Of a stretch of 64,000 nucleotides of DNA, positions 25,099 to 34,064 are shown in pieces. The DNA lies in assembly GCA_963545205.1 (NCBI GenBank), contig CAUUHW010000005.1, positions 108,494 to 172,493 on the forward strand, written 5' to 3'. Both the position numbers and the translations under genes were made by a program. Position 1 is the first letter of the stretch. Each line of letters opens with the position of its first letter. Under the pieces are notes generated by a model that saw only the letters and a program-made list of their open reading frames with translations, ran no database searches and had not been told where the DNA came from. Origin of the DNA: CAUTYU01 sp963545205 (GTDB taxonomy: Bacteria > Desulfobacterota > Desulfovibrionia > Desulfovibrionales > Desulfomicrobiaceae).

Positions 25099-25111
25099 CG
25101 ATACCATCTAG

Positions 25112-25624
25112 GCGTCTTCAAAACCGTCTCCGTCCTGCAAGATTTCTCCAGCCCTCCATTTCCCTCGCCAGCCAAAATTCGCGCGCCCCCTGACATGTCC
25201 GAGGGCGGTCCTGCCCCCCGGCCTTTCGTGCACAGGTCACGTATTTTCCTCCTCACGGCCCGATCACAACCAGTCCGCTCCAGACGGGCAGACCAGCAGC
25301 GCATCCGCGACCCTCATCGATGAATCAATCGTCAAAAACATGTCCACCGTACAGAAATTTCCCGATACGACCGGACGTCTCTTGAAGGAAAACAGCCTTC
25401 GAAAACATGTATCCCGCCCGATACAAGCCAGTCCTCATGTTCCGGCCTGCATGCGAATCACTTCAGCCGCCGGAGACAGTTGAGCGCACTTATTGCATAC
25501 GCTTTCCTTGCGAAACATGTCCGCGCCGGTTCTGGACTTTTTTTGCCTATCCGGGCGGGACGGTTTCCGCAGATTTTCCCCAGGCCATGTGTCAACAAAT
25601 CTTCACGCATAAGCGAGAAAGCCC
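25112..25624. other. intergenic region upstream of the chemoreceptor gene, with four ACATGT sites
   Basis: I see no convincing gene in these 513 bases. The hexamer ACATGT occurs at 25193, 25338, 25405 and 25515; three of the copies are preceded by AAA-type context and three are followed by CC. They might be operator sites. The stretch also marks the border between the island and the backbone. No tRNA gene or attachment repeat was recognised. Confidence 0.4.
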
Positions 25625-27991
25625 ATGTTCACCTCGATCCGTACGAAGCTGCTGCTCTCATTCTTCACGACAATCCTTGTCACGACGTGTGTATTGTGTG
25701 TTGTCGTCGGTGTGGCCAGCAGGGAATCGGCCATTGAATCCTTCTACTCCTCGTCCCTGAAAGAAATGAGGCTCATCGAAAACGCCATCGATATATTCTT
25801 TGACGGCGCCAGGGAAAGCATTGCCGTTCTTTCAAAAGCGCCTGCAGTGCGCGCCGCGGACGACTCCATCACTTCCTACGCCGGTACGCAGACGGCAGGT
25901 CATGGGGAGAACTCCGCCAAAGGGCGCACGGAACTGGCGATGAAAGAGCTTTTCTCGCTGTTGCAGGGAGGACACCCCGAATACGCGGAAATCTACATGG
26001 GCACCAAATGGGGCGGGTACGCCTCGTCCTCGGCCAGTGACATACCCTCCGGGTTCGACCCCCGAGTCCGGCCCTGGTACAGGCAGGCCATGAGCGCTCC
26101 GGGGCAGGTAGTGCTGTCTCCGGCTTATCTGTCCTGGACGGGCAGCCCCGTGGTGGCCTGCGCCATGACGGTCCAGAACGCGGAGCAGGAAACGGTCGGC
26201 TGCGTGTCCATCGATGTCAGCCTGCACTCCCTCACGGAACTGATTCACAATACGCCTCTCGGGGAAACGGGCTATGTGCTTCTGGTGCAGGGGGACGGCA
26301 CCATTCTGGCCAATCCCAAGCACGCAAAAATGAACATGAAGAAGATGAGCGAGACCGGCGTGCCCGCGCTGGCGCAACTCCACGCCATGAAGGAAGGGCG
26401 GGCCGAAGTGGAGATGGACGGCAAGGCATGGTATGTCCAGATGAGCTCCCTCAAAGGAGTGAACTGGAAGCTGATCGGCGTCATCGAGAAGGACGAGGTT
26501 CTGCGGCCCTTCACGTCCATGCTCAAAAATATGCTCCTCGCCGGTCTTGGCGCGACCATCCTCATGTCCGTCCTCACCGCCCTGCTGGGTACCCTGCTGA
26601 TCAGACCTGTCATCGCCATGACAGCGGCTGTCAGGGAATTCAACGGAGACCTGACCAGGCGGCTGCCGGTCAGCACCAGGGACGAAGTCGGAGAACTGGG
26701 CCGCTGGCTGAACCGTTTCTTCGAGCAGCTCGAACGCATGATCAGCGAACTGAGCACCAGAACCAACAGCCTGAAGATTTCCTCCGCCGATCTCAACTCC
26801 ATGGCCACGCAGCTGGCGGACAACGCGGCCAGCGCGTCCACCCGCACAACCCATGTGGCCGAAGGCGCGGAGCGCATGAACGGCAACATGAACTCCGTGG
26901 CGGCGGCCAGCGAGCAGGCCTCCACAAATGTCAATACCGTCGCCGCTTCCATGGAGGAAATGACCGCCACGGTCCGGGATATCGCCTCCAACTCGGAAAC
27001 CGCCCGGGATATCGCCCAGAAAGCGGTGGCTGAAGTCAACGGAACGGCCGAGCGGGTCGATCTGCTCGGGAACGCGGTTAATGAAATCGGCAAAGTCACG
27101 GAAATGATCACGGAGATCTCGGAGCAGACCAATCTTCTGGCCCTCAACGCCACCATCGAAGCGGCGCGGGCGGGCGAAGCGGGCAAGGGTTTTGCCGTGG
27201 TCGCCAACGAAATCAAGGAACTGGCCCGGCAGACGGCCCAGGCCACGGGAGAAATCAGGAGTAAAATCGAGACGATTCAGACCACCACCGGCGATACGGT
27301 CCATGAAATCAGCCAGGTTGCCAAAGTTATCGGCGAAGTGAATGAAATCGTCGCCGTCATCGCGGCGGCAGTGGAAGAGCAGTCGGCCACCAGCTTCGAG
27401 ATCGTGACCAACCTGAAGCAGGCCTCGCAAGGCATTCAGGAAGTCAATGAAAATGTGGCCAACACCACTCTCGTGACCGGAGAAATCTCCGCCGACATCG
27501 GGGATGTCAGCCGGAGCGTCCGGCAGGTTCATGACGTCTCCGTGCAGGTGAACGCTCAGGCTCAGGATCTGTCCGACCTGTCCGAACGGCTGGAGCGGCT
27601 CACCGGACAGTTCAAAACCAGCCCGCCGAGTTTTGACCTCGCCAAGGTCCGGGCCGCGCATATGCAGTGGCGTACCCGGCTGGAGGCGGTCATCAACGGC
27701 CATCAGGAGGCCGATCCCGACTCCGTGGCTTCCGACCACGAATGCGCCTTCGGCCAGTGGCTGTTCGGACCGGATGGTCAGCAGTTCACGGACAGCCCGC
27801 ATTATCCCGGACTGGTGGAACACCACAAACGGATACACGACTACGCCCGCCAGATCATGGTCTGCATCCGGAAAAATGAGCAGGACAGGGGCGTGGCCCT
27901 GCTGAAGGAAATGGAAAAGACCCGCATGCAGTTCTTTGAAATCCTCGACGCCTTCCATGCCCAAAGTACTTGGAAGGAATCCGCCAACTGA
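25625..27991 (+). CDS. methyl-accepting chemotaxis protein with dCache and CZB domains
   Basis: A 788-residue chemoreceptor. Membrane segments lie at about residues 7-29 and 299-325; the periplasmic part between them is a dCache-type sensor (VRPWYRQAMSAPG, LSWTGSPVVACAM). A HAMP domain (IRPVIAMTAAVREFNGD...) and the signalling coiled coil follow, with the conserved hairpin tip EQTNLLALNATIEAARAGE (about 500-520) that binds CheA and CheW. The C-terminus is a zinc-binding CZB domain (HMQWRTRLEAVINGH, ECAFGQWLFG, HHKRIHDYA). CZB receptors often respond to zinc-linked redox or oxidant signals. It is a single-gene unit ending at the terminator at 28048. Confidence 0.9.
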   Translation: MFTSIRTKLLLSFFTTILVTTCVLCVVVGVASRESAIESFYSSSLKEMRLIENAIDIFFDGARESIAVLSKAPAVRAADDSITSYAGTQTAGHGENSAKGRTELAMKELFSLLQGGHPEYAEIYMGTKWGGYASSSASDIPSGFDPRVRPWYRQAMSAPGQVVLSPAYLSWTGSPVVACAMTVQNAEQETVGCVSIDVSLHSLTELIHNTPLGETGYVLLVQGDGTILANPKHAKMNMKKMSETGVPALAQLHAMKEGRAEVEMDGKAWYVQMSSLKGVNWKLIGVIEKDEVLRPFTSMLKNMLLAGLGATILMSVLTALLGTLLIRPVIAMTAAVREFNGDLTRRLPVSTRDEVGELGRWLNRFFEQLERMISELSTRTNSLKISSADLNSMATQLADNAASASTRTTHVAEGAERMNGNMNSVAAASEQASTNVNTVAASMEEMTATVRDIASNSETARDIAQKAVAEVNGTAERVDLLGNAVNEIGKVTEMITEISEQTNLLALNATIEAARAGEAGKGFAVVANEIKELARQTAQATGEIRSKIETIQTTTGDTVHEISQVAKVIGEVNEIVAVIAAAVEEQSATSFEIVTNLKQASQGIQEVNENVANTTLVTGEISADIGDVSRSVRQVHDVSVQVNAQAQDLSDLSERLERLTGQFKTSPPSFDLAKVRAAHMQWRTRLEAVINGHQEADPDSVASDHECAFGQWLFGPDGQQFTDSPHYPGLVEHHKRIHDYARQIMVCIRKNEQDRGVALLKEMEKTRMQFFEILDAFHAQSTWKESAN

Positions 27992-28047
27992 GCGTCCCCC
28001 GGCGGCGGATGCGGCCGGGCGGCAAAAGACCGCTGAACACTGAACGC

Positions 28048-28081
28048 AAAAAGGCCCGCGGTTTTCCACGGGCCTTTTTCT
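28048..28081. terminator. bidirectional intrinsic terminator
   Basis: AAAAAGGCCCGCGG, loop TTTT, then CCACGGGCCTTTTTC form a strong hairpin with A-run on one side and T-run on the other. It can end both the chemoreceptor transcript and the tolC-type transcript from the opposite strand. Confidence 0.85.
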
Positions 28082-28133
28082 TTTCAGCAAATCCGGGATT
28101 ACCCGGAGGAGTTCATATGCGCCGGGTTTTTCG

Positions 28134-29468
28134 TCAATCCCGCACCTCGGGTCCCTTCTGGTACAGATCGGGATCAATGCGCAGCGAGGAGATCAGCTTG
28201 CCGGAAAGGGCCATGAGCTTGTACGCGGCGATGTGCTCGTTGACCCTGGCCGTCACCAGCTGGCTGGCGGACTGGAACACTTCGTTCTCGGAATCCAGCA
28301 CATCGAGCAGGCTGCGCTGGGCAACGCCGAACTGTTCCAGATAAATCCCCCTGGTGCTCCGGTTGAATTCCACGGCGCTCGTATATTCCTGCACCTCATT
28401 CAGGGCGGAATGGTACAGCGCCCAGGTGGCCCGGGTTTCATCCGTGACGGCCAGCACCAGATCCTCACGGTCGGACTGGGCCTGCCGCATCCGGGCCCGC
28501 GCCGCCTTGACGGCTGCCATGTCCGAACCGCCGTTGAAGAGATTCCAGTTCAGACGCAGCATGGCGGCGTTGGTCATTTTCCACCGGTCCTGATCTTCCA
28601 CGCCATCCTGATAGGAAGAGGACAGTTCAGCGTAAACATACGGATGGTAATTGGATTTGGCGATGCTCACCCGCTCGCTTTCGGAGTTTATGTCCTCGGC
28701 GGCAGCACCAAGCTTGGGATTGCCCGAGGCCGCCTGCGCGGTCATTTCTTCCAGAGTGTTCGGAAGAACTCCCCCCGGATAGGGCTCAAGAGTGATCTTC
28801 CCCGGAAAAACGCCGGTCAGGCGCTGATAGTCGGAGAGGGCGGCCTGAAGGCTGGCGTGAGCCTTGGAGAGAGAAGCCTGAGCCATGGCCAGCCGGGCCT
28901 GGGTCTGCTTCACGTCGGCGGCGCTGCCCGCTCCGCCCTTTTCCCGCTCCTGCAGGGAAGAAAGGATGGACTTGTGGGCCTGGGCGTTTTCTTCGGCCAG
29001 AGCCAGCAGTTCCCGCTGCCGGTACACTTCCAGATTGGCGATGATGGCGTCCAGCGCCAGGGATTCGGCGTTATCCAGAACCCGGTGGTCAAGAGAAGCC
29101 AGACGGGTCTTGTCCAGACGCACCTGTCCGAATCCGTCCCCGCCGTCGTACAGACGCTGCGTCAAAACGGCGGACGCTTCGGTACGGTGGTCCCAGTCGT
29201 TGTCGCGGTCTTCGGCACGGGTCAATCTGCTGCTGTGGGCATCTGTGCCGATGCCGCCCCGCACATCGATCCGGGGATACCACAGGCCCCTGGATTTTCT
29301 CAGATCGTGCTCCACGGCCTCGCGGTTATGCTTGATCATCTCCAGCCGGGGTGCGTACCGGAGCGTATCAACAACAGTCTTATGTATGGTGATCTGGTCC
29401 TCCGCCAAAGCGGCTCCGGGCAGCAGATAAGCCAGCACCAGCGCGGTCCCTATTTTTTTCAACATCAC
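28134..29468 (-). CDS. TolC-family outer membrane protein of a type I secretion system
   Basis: A 444-residue protein with a signal peptide (MMLKKIGTALVLAYLLPGAALA) and two outer-membrane-efflux repeats. The alpha-helical barrel regions are visible as long heptad stretches (LANLEVYRQRELLALAEENAQAHKSI-like and ARARMRQAQSDREDLVLAVTDE, about residues 120-200 and 300-380). The family forms the outer-membrane duct for type I secretion. It lies 154 bp downstream of the adhesin gene on the same strand, in the LapE position of a Lap-type locus. It appears intact. Confidence 0.85.
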   Translation of the reverse strand: MMLKKIGTALVLAYLLPGAALAEDQITIHKTVVDTLRYAPRLEMIKHNREAVEHDLRKSRGLWYPRIDVRGGIGTDAHSSRLTRAEDRDNDWDHRTEASAVLTQRLYDGGDGFGQVRLDKTRLASLDHRVLDNAESLALDAIIANLEVYRQRELLALAEENAQAHKSILSSLQEREKGGAGSAADVKQTQARLAMAQASLSKAHASLQAALSDYQRLTGVFPGKITLEPYPGGVLPNTLEEMTAQAASGNPKLGAAAEDINSESERVSIAKSNYHPYVYAELSSSYQDGVEDQDRWKMTNAAMLRLNWNLFNGGSDMAAVKAARARMRQAQSDREDLVLAVTDETRATWALYHSALNEVQEYTSAVEFNRSTRGIYLEQFGVAQRSLLDVLDSENEVFQSASQLVTARVNEHIAAYKLMALSGKLISSLRIDPDLYQKGPEVRD

Positions 29469-29622
29469 AGCCCCCTTGGCAGCAATTTATTAATTAATTT
29501 ATCATACGTTAATGTACTGTAACAATGGATGATTAGTGTTATCCCAACGGGCTCGCGTTCGCAACAAAAAAGACATTTCTGCCCTTTTCATCAGTCACAA
29601 AATCCCAAAGCACAAGCCACAA

Positions 29623-30407
29623 TCAAGGTATTTCTCCGTGATACAAAGGATTCAGTGTCAGCGTGGCGGCATCGGTGGAGCCGTCCGAGTCGGTTATCTG
29701 ATATGTGATCTTGTCTCCACTGTCCTGGGAGCTGTCGTGTACGGAGATATGCTTCAGATAAAAGGACGAAGAATAAGCCCCAACCCAAGGCATCACGCCA
29801 CCGTTGGCACTACTGTCCGCCCACTGTTCCTCGGTGGGCATGGCCCTGATGCCGACATGCGAGGCGACAACAGGCTGACCGTTCACCTGGAAGAATCGCA
29901 CCGCATTGGATGTGAAGTCCCCAACGAGAAAAAACTGTCCACCATTGTCGTCCGTACCGATCAGATTGCCATTCTGGTCGTAAAGATCCAGTACAAACTG
30001 GCCGCCTTTTCCATAACCGGGAGCCTCGTTTGGAGCCAAGCCGAGCTTGATGGCTCCATGCTTTCCGCCCAGATCAACAATAAGCGCTTGGTCCTGGATA
30101 CCAAGATGTGGAAGGTTAAAAAGAAAATCAATGGCCGCCATAGGATCGGCAGTGGGGTCTTTATCTTGCACACCCAACCCATTGGGCCCATTATGTAATC
30201 CTCCCGTAAAGTTGCTAGACAAATCCTGCGCTGGGCTGAGGTCGTTTACGCCGTCCGCCTTGATATTCAGCTGCGATATATCTGTGTGCGTCACAGAATC
30301 ATAAAGTGTCTTCCACGGGGTGGAATCAGGCACGACCTTGTATGTATAGTGTCCGTTGGCATCGTCCCAACGAAACTGATTTCCAGAGGCCAGGGTCTGC
30401 CATTCAC
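29623..30407 (-). pseudogene. VCBS-repeat adhesin, C-terminal part in a shifted frame
   Basis: This frame continues the adhesin after the TAG at 30408-30410: KIGEWQTLASGNQFRWDDANGHYTYKV leads on to a C-terminal domain ending TYQITDSDGSTDAATLTLNPLYHGEIP. The join needs one extra A in the coding-strand A4 run (T4 at 30411-30414 on the plus strand), which would give NDDLMVSKIGEW. The GTG at 30333 could start a 236-residue piece, but it lacks the N-terminal parts and would not be exported. The C-terminus is expected to carry the type I secretion signal, so the frameshift would block secretion of the adhesin. Confidence 0.7.
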
Positions 30408-32470
30408 CTATTTTGAGACCATCAAATCATCATTGGCCACAGGCCTGGTATCCTCGACGGTGATGGTCAGCGTGGCAGTGGCAAGGTCTCCATCCCTGTC
30501 GACCAAAGTATATTCAAACAGCTCTTTGATCTCTCCGCTTGAATGATCCAGATGGTCCGGCGGCGTGTATGTATAGTCGCCTGTATTGAAATTGAATTCC
30601 AGTAATCCGCCTTCCACCGTATTGAATGTCTGGATCGGCTGGCTGGAATTAAACACATGCGTCACACCATCGACCTTGATCTCCGTGATTGTGGCGCCAT
30701 CCACAACAGTATCATTGCCCAGCACAGTGCCGGAAACGGAAGATGCGCCTTCTTTAACAGTGTTGTCGTCGGGTTCTGCCACCGGAGCGGCGTCCGCCAC
30801 GTTGATCGTCAGCGTGGACGAATGCGTGCCCCCGCCGCTATCCGTAAGGATATAATTAAATACTTCCGGCAAGGGATCAGAGCCCGAATGGTCCGCACTG
30901 GAAGGCGGAGTATAAGTGTAATCGCCGTTGGCCCTGATCTCCAGCACCCCACCCATGGGAGTGTTGATGACAAGCGTTCCGCTCTGCGGCACCGGCTGTC
31001 CGTCAACGCTGGTCAGCACCGTGCCGGTGAGAGTATCGTTCGTGAAGAGGTTTCCTCGAACAGGCGGGTCACCTTCCGTGACAGTCTCCACGTCCGGCAG
31101 TATCTCCGGCGCGGGAGGTTGCGGCGGAACAGGAGGCTGCGGCGTGGGAGGCTCGGGTTGCGGCACAACATCCGTCACATCAATGGTCAGAGTGGATTGG
31201 GCTACGTCCCCGTCGCGGTCAAGGAGAGAATAATTGAACACTTCCCGCGCAAAGGTCCCGCCCGCCGGATCGACATTGGCCGGGGGCGTATAGGTGTAAT
31301 CGCCATTGCTCTGGATTCTGAGCACACCGCCCAAAGGCGTATTGATAACAAGCACCCCGCTTCCATCAAATGTTTTGCCGTCGAAGGTGGCCAGAGCCGC
31401 CCCGTCCGCGAGGATGTCGTTGCCCAGGATGTTTCCGGAAACGGCGCTCCCGCCCTCCGGGACCGTATTGTGGTCGGGAGAAGCCGTTGGAGCCGTATCC
31501 GTCACATCGATGGTCAACGTGGACGAGTATTCTCCGCCATCGGTATCGCGCAGGACATAGTTGAATACTTCCTGCAAAGACTCGGACGCCGAGTGGTCCG
31601 CACTGGCCGGCGGCGTATAGGTGTAGTCACCGTTGCTCTGGATTCTGAGCACACCGCCAAGGGGTGTGGTAATGATCAGAACGCCACTGGCGTCAAACGT
31701 TCTGCCATCGAAAGCGGTCAGGGTCGCGCCGTTGGCAAGAATATCGTTGCTCAGAATATTCCCGGAAACGGCGCTTCCGCCCTCCGGAACAGTATTGTGA
31801 TCGGGCGAAGCGGCCGGATCCGCCCCCGTCACGCTGATGGTCAGCGTGGAGGAAGATTCGTCTCCGTCAACATCGCGCAGGCCATAGCTGAACACATCTT
31901 CCAGCCCGGCCGAAGGATCTGCCCCGGCGGGTGGCGTGTAGGTGTAGTCGCCGTTCCGGCTGATGACCAGCGTTCCGCCGATATCTGTGACAATGGTGAT
32001 GGTGCCGTCAGGGCCGAATTCCCGCCCGCCGACATGCACAAGAGTCGCACCGTCGGCCAGGGTATCGTTCCCCAGAATATTTCCGGTGACAGGAGCCCCG
32101 CCCTTGGGCACGGAATTGGTATCCGGCCTTGCCACCGGCTCGGTGTCAAGAATGTCCAGAGTCAATGTACCCGTGCTCGTGCCGCCGGGGCCGTCCAGAG
32201 TGTAGACAAATTCCTCGGGCAGAGAATCGCCGCCGGAATGGTTGAGAGATCCGGGCGAGACGTAGGAAAACGCGCCCGTGAGAAAATCCACGGTCAGTTC
32301 GCCACCCCGCGCCGAATCAATGACCAGAACGGATTGCCCGGCTTCGGGCGTGTATGTGACGCCGTTATGCGTGACAGAGGCGAGAGACGCGCCGTTCAGG
32401 GTATCGTTGGTCAGAAAATTGCCCGTCGTGGTGACGCCGCCCTCATATACCGAAGCACTGCCGCCGGCAG
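30408..32470. repeat. tandem about 300-bp VCBS/cadherin-like repeat units in the adhesin gene
   Basis: Six full copies and part of a seventh, each about 100 codons, recognised by the recurring GNI/LGNDxLxxGAxL and NGDYTYTPP coding motifs. The two copies in about 31.2-31.8 kb are nearly identical at the DNA level, so unequal recombination could change the copy number. Confidence 0.75.
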
Positions 32471-32936
32471 CGTTGGGCGCAAGTCCGGACGCGTCCGTTC
32501 CGCGGGCTCCGTCAGGGTCGTTCTGGCGCTCGAAGAGAAACTGCCGGGGGTCCAGCCCATCCAGCTTGTACACCCCCGGAATGGTCTGGCCGGGGTCGTC
32601 CTGGTATTCGCCCACGCCGCTTCCCTGCCCACCGCCATCGGCATCCGGACCGGCGGCCGGCTCGACATCGCCACCGCTCAAAGAAGCCAGATATTCCTGA
32701 ACATTCAGCACCGTGCCGTCGGCAAGAACGATGTTCGGCAAGGGAGCGGTCCCCAGTTCCGTAAAATCGAGAACGATCTGCCCGCCATCGGGAAATGAAA
32801 AGGCAATCTGCCGCCCGTCGGCCTGAATGTCGGCCGTACTCAGATCAATATCAAACACGACATCCTGACCCTGCTCCACCCGGACAAGCATACGCTGTCC
32901 CGGTTCCGGCCGGGTCGTGATTCTTCTTTGAGCCAT
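30408..32936 (-). CDS. Lap/Dvh-like biofilm adhesin, retention module and VCBS-type repeats (truncated by frameshift)
   Basis: An 842-residue frame. The N-terminus (about residues 15-90, VRVEQGQDVVFDIDLSTADI..., TVLNVQEYLASLSGGD) looks like the retention module that anchors LapA-like adhesins in the outer membrane. It is followed at 93-96 by PAAG, matching the di-alanine site cut by LapG proteases. A Gly/Asp-rich linker leads to six complete repeats of about 100 residues, each with GNxLxNDtL, GGxLxIxxNGDYTYTPP and STLTIxVxD, and the start of a seventh. Repeats 3 and 4 are nearly identical. The frame ends at TAG 30408, but homology continues in another frame to 29623. Full length would be about 1,100 residues, small for this class. 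Confidence 0.8.
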   Translation of the reverse strand: MAQRRITTRPEPGQRMLVRVEQGQDVVFDIDLSTADIQADGRQIAFSFPDGGQIVLDFTELGTAPLPNIVLADGTVLNVQEYLASLSGGDVEPAAGPDADGGGQGSGVGEYQDDPGQTIPGVYKLDGLDPRQFLFERQNDPDGARGTDASGLAPNAAGGSASVYEGGVTTTGNFLTNDTLNGASLASVTHNGVTYTPEAGQSVLVIDSARGGELTVDFLTGAFSYVSPGSLNHSGGDSLPEEFVYTLDGPGGTSTGTLTLDILDTEPVARPDTNSVPKGGAPVTGNILGNDTLADGATLVHVGGREFGPDGTITIVTDIGGTLVISRNGDYTYTPPAGADPSAGLEDVFSYGLRDVDGDESSSTLTISVTGADPAASPDHNTVPEGGSAVSGNILSNDILANGATLTAFDGRTFDASGVLIITTPLGGVLRIQSNGDYTYTPPASADHSASESLQEVFNYVLRDTDGGEYSSTLTIDVTDTAPTASPDHNTVPEGGSAVSGNILGNDILADGAALATFDGKTFDGSGVLVINTPLGGVLRIQSNGDYTYTPPANVDPAGGTFAREVFNYSLLDRDGDVAQSTLTIDVTDVVPQPEPPTPQPPVPPQPPAPEILPDVETVTEGDPPVRGNLFTNDTLTGTVLTSVDGQPVPQSGTLVINTPMGGVLEIRANGDYTYTPPSSADHSGSDPLPEVFNYILTDSGGGTHSSTLTINVADAAPVAEPDDNTVKEGASSVSGTVLGNDTVVDGATITEIKVDGVTHVFNSSQPIQTFNTVEGGLLEFNFNTGDYTYTPPDHLDHSSGEIKELFEYTLVDRDGDLATATLTITVEDTRPVANDDLMVSK

Positions 32937-33079
32937 AGTGTTTCCTCCTTCATCCGTCGTCAGGCCGTCGCCTGATTACCGCCAGTCATGTCAGGCTGTT
33001 ATTCCTCTCCCACCTGCTCCGCATTCTGCGTTTTTGCGGCGTACGCAGCCGCGCCGCATGCTCTGAACTTTTGGAGGAT

Positions 33080-33736
33080 TTAATTGCCTGCTACCTTTTT
33101 GAAGTGACGGCGGCGGACCAGGGCCAAGCCAGCTAGGCCGGAGCCCAGAAGCCACACTGCGGCAGGCACCGGAACAGCGGCAGGAGTGAAGGCCATGTTT
33201 CCATAAGCCCAGCCGCTCCTGTCCGTGTTCGGACCGAACAGAACCTTCCGAAAGGAGGTAAGATCTTTGCCCTGAATGGTGAGGGTCTGATAGAGTTGCA
33301 GGCCACCAGCCGGGGAAAGGGCAAACAGTTTGTAGTTGATATTCTCGGTGCGACCCATATCATCGAATATTGTGACCCACCAGTCCTCAGCCTGATGTTG
33401 CCACACAGCGTTGATGACACCGACCGTGAAGGTAAAGGCGTTCGCAGCCTGACTCAGGGCAATCCCTACAGGCCCCTGAGCACCCTGCCCATTCGCATAA
33501 TTGCCTATAAATTTGGTATCGAAATACTGGCCTCCGCCATTGGTCACTTGCAAGGCACCATGGTCACCTCCAACCAATTCACCTGCGGAGTTGAATCCCA
33601 CTCCGATCCGGGCGTTGCCCGCGTCTACGATGCCTGAGTACGAGCCATAATCCGGCAGATTGATCGACATGGCGGCAAAACCGGTACCAGTGAAAAGCAG
33701 CAGGCTCAAAACGGCAGCCATGGCCATTGTTCTCAT
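33080..33736 (-). CDS. VPLPA-CTERM (PEP-CTERM-type) sorting-domain protein
   Basis: About 218 residues from ATG 33736, chosen because AGGAGG lies 6 bases upstream; the frame extends further to 33781. A signal peptide (MAMAAVLSLLLFTGTGFAA) leads to a probable exported beta-rich domain. The C-terminus is VPVPAAVWLLGSGLAGLALVRRR: a VPxPA motif, a membrane helix and an arginine cluster. This is the sorting signal recognised by exosortases in bacteria that make exopolysaccharide. No exosortase gene is in the window. The location between adhesin and secretion genes suggests a surface or biofilm role. Confidence 0.85.
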   Translation of the reverse strand: MRTMAMAAVLSLLLFTGTGFAAMSINLPDYGSYSGIVDAGNARIGVGFNSAGELVGGDHGALQVTNGGGQYFDTKFIGNYANGQGAQGPVGIALSQAANAFTFTVGVINAVWQHQAEDWWVTIFDDMGRTENINYKLFALSPAGGLQLYQTLTIQGKDLTSFRKVLFGPNTDRSGWAYGNMAFTPAAVPVPAAVWLLGSGLAGLALVRRRHFKKVAGN

Positions 33737-34064
33737 AAACCCCTCCTGATCAGGACAAAATCTGTCCACTGTATTTTTCAAAAATATTTTTTTGACATAC
33801 CCCTAAAAAAAGGCTGGTCAAGCATGATTATATGTCTCACACTTTTGTGTGGCGCAAGACATGTTCCGGCGGCAGACGGATAACCCCATACCGGCCGGAA
33901 AATCCCGGCAGGACAGACCGTCATATTTTTTGCACGTCAATATTCTGTTTCCGGATAGCCTCTCCGCCGCCCGGAATGTTATTCTTGCAAGAGGCAAGCC
34001 GCGGGCATAATCTTGGAAGATATTCCCGACTCCCAAGAGAAGTACAGCAATACATGCATTCATT

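Larger units (their letters stand above)
24273..25107 (+). mobile_element. IS5-family insertion sequence with CTAG target duplication
   Basis: An 835-bp element. Its ends are ATAGTGTCGTCAAACTAT (24273 on) and, inverted, ATGGTATCGTCAAATTAT (ending 25107), matching at 15 of 18 positions. It is flanked by CTAG at 24269-24272 and 25108-25111, the direct target repeat expected of IS5 relatives. It carries two overlapping transposase frames joined by a slippery sequence. Confidence 0.9.

Noticed and set aside
1..25111. Island inserted at a tRNA gene with att repeats
   Set aside because: No tRNA gene and no direct repeat flanking the island were recognised; the left end lies outside the window.
25832..28177. 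781-codon open frame opposite the chemoreceptor gene
   Set aside because: The chemoreceptor on the plus strand has complete domains; the antisense frame has none.
30657..32798. 713-codon open frame opposite the adhesin gene
   Set aside because: It is a by-product of the repetitive GC-rich adhesin sequence, with low-complexity arginine and glycine content.
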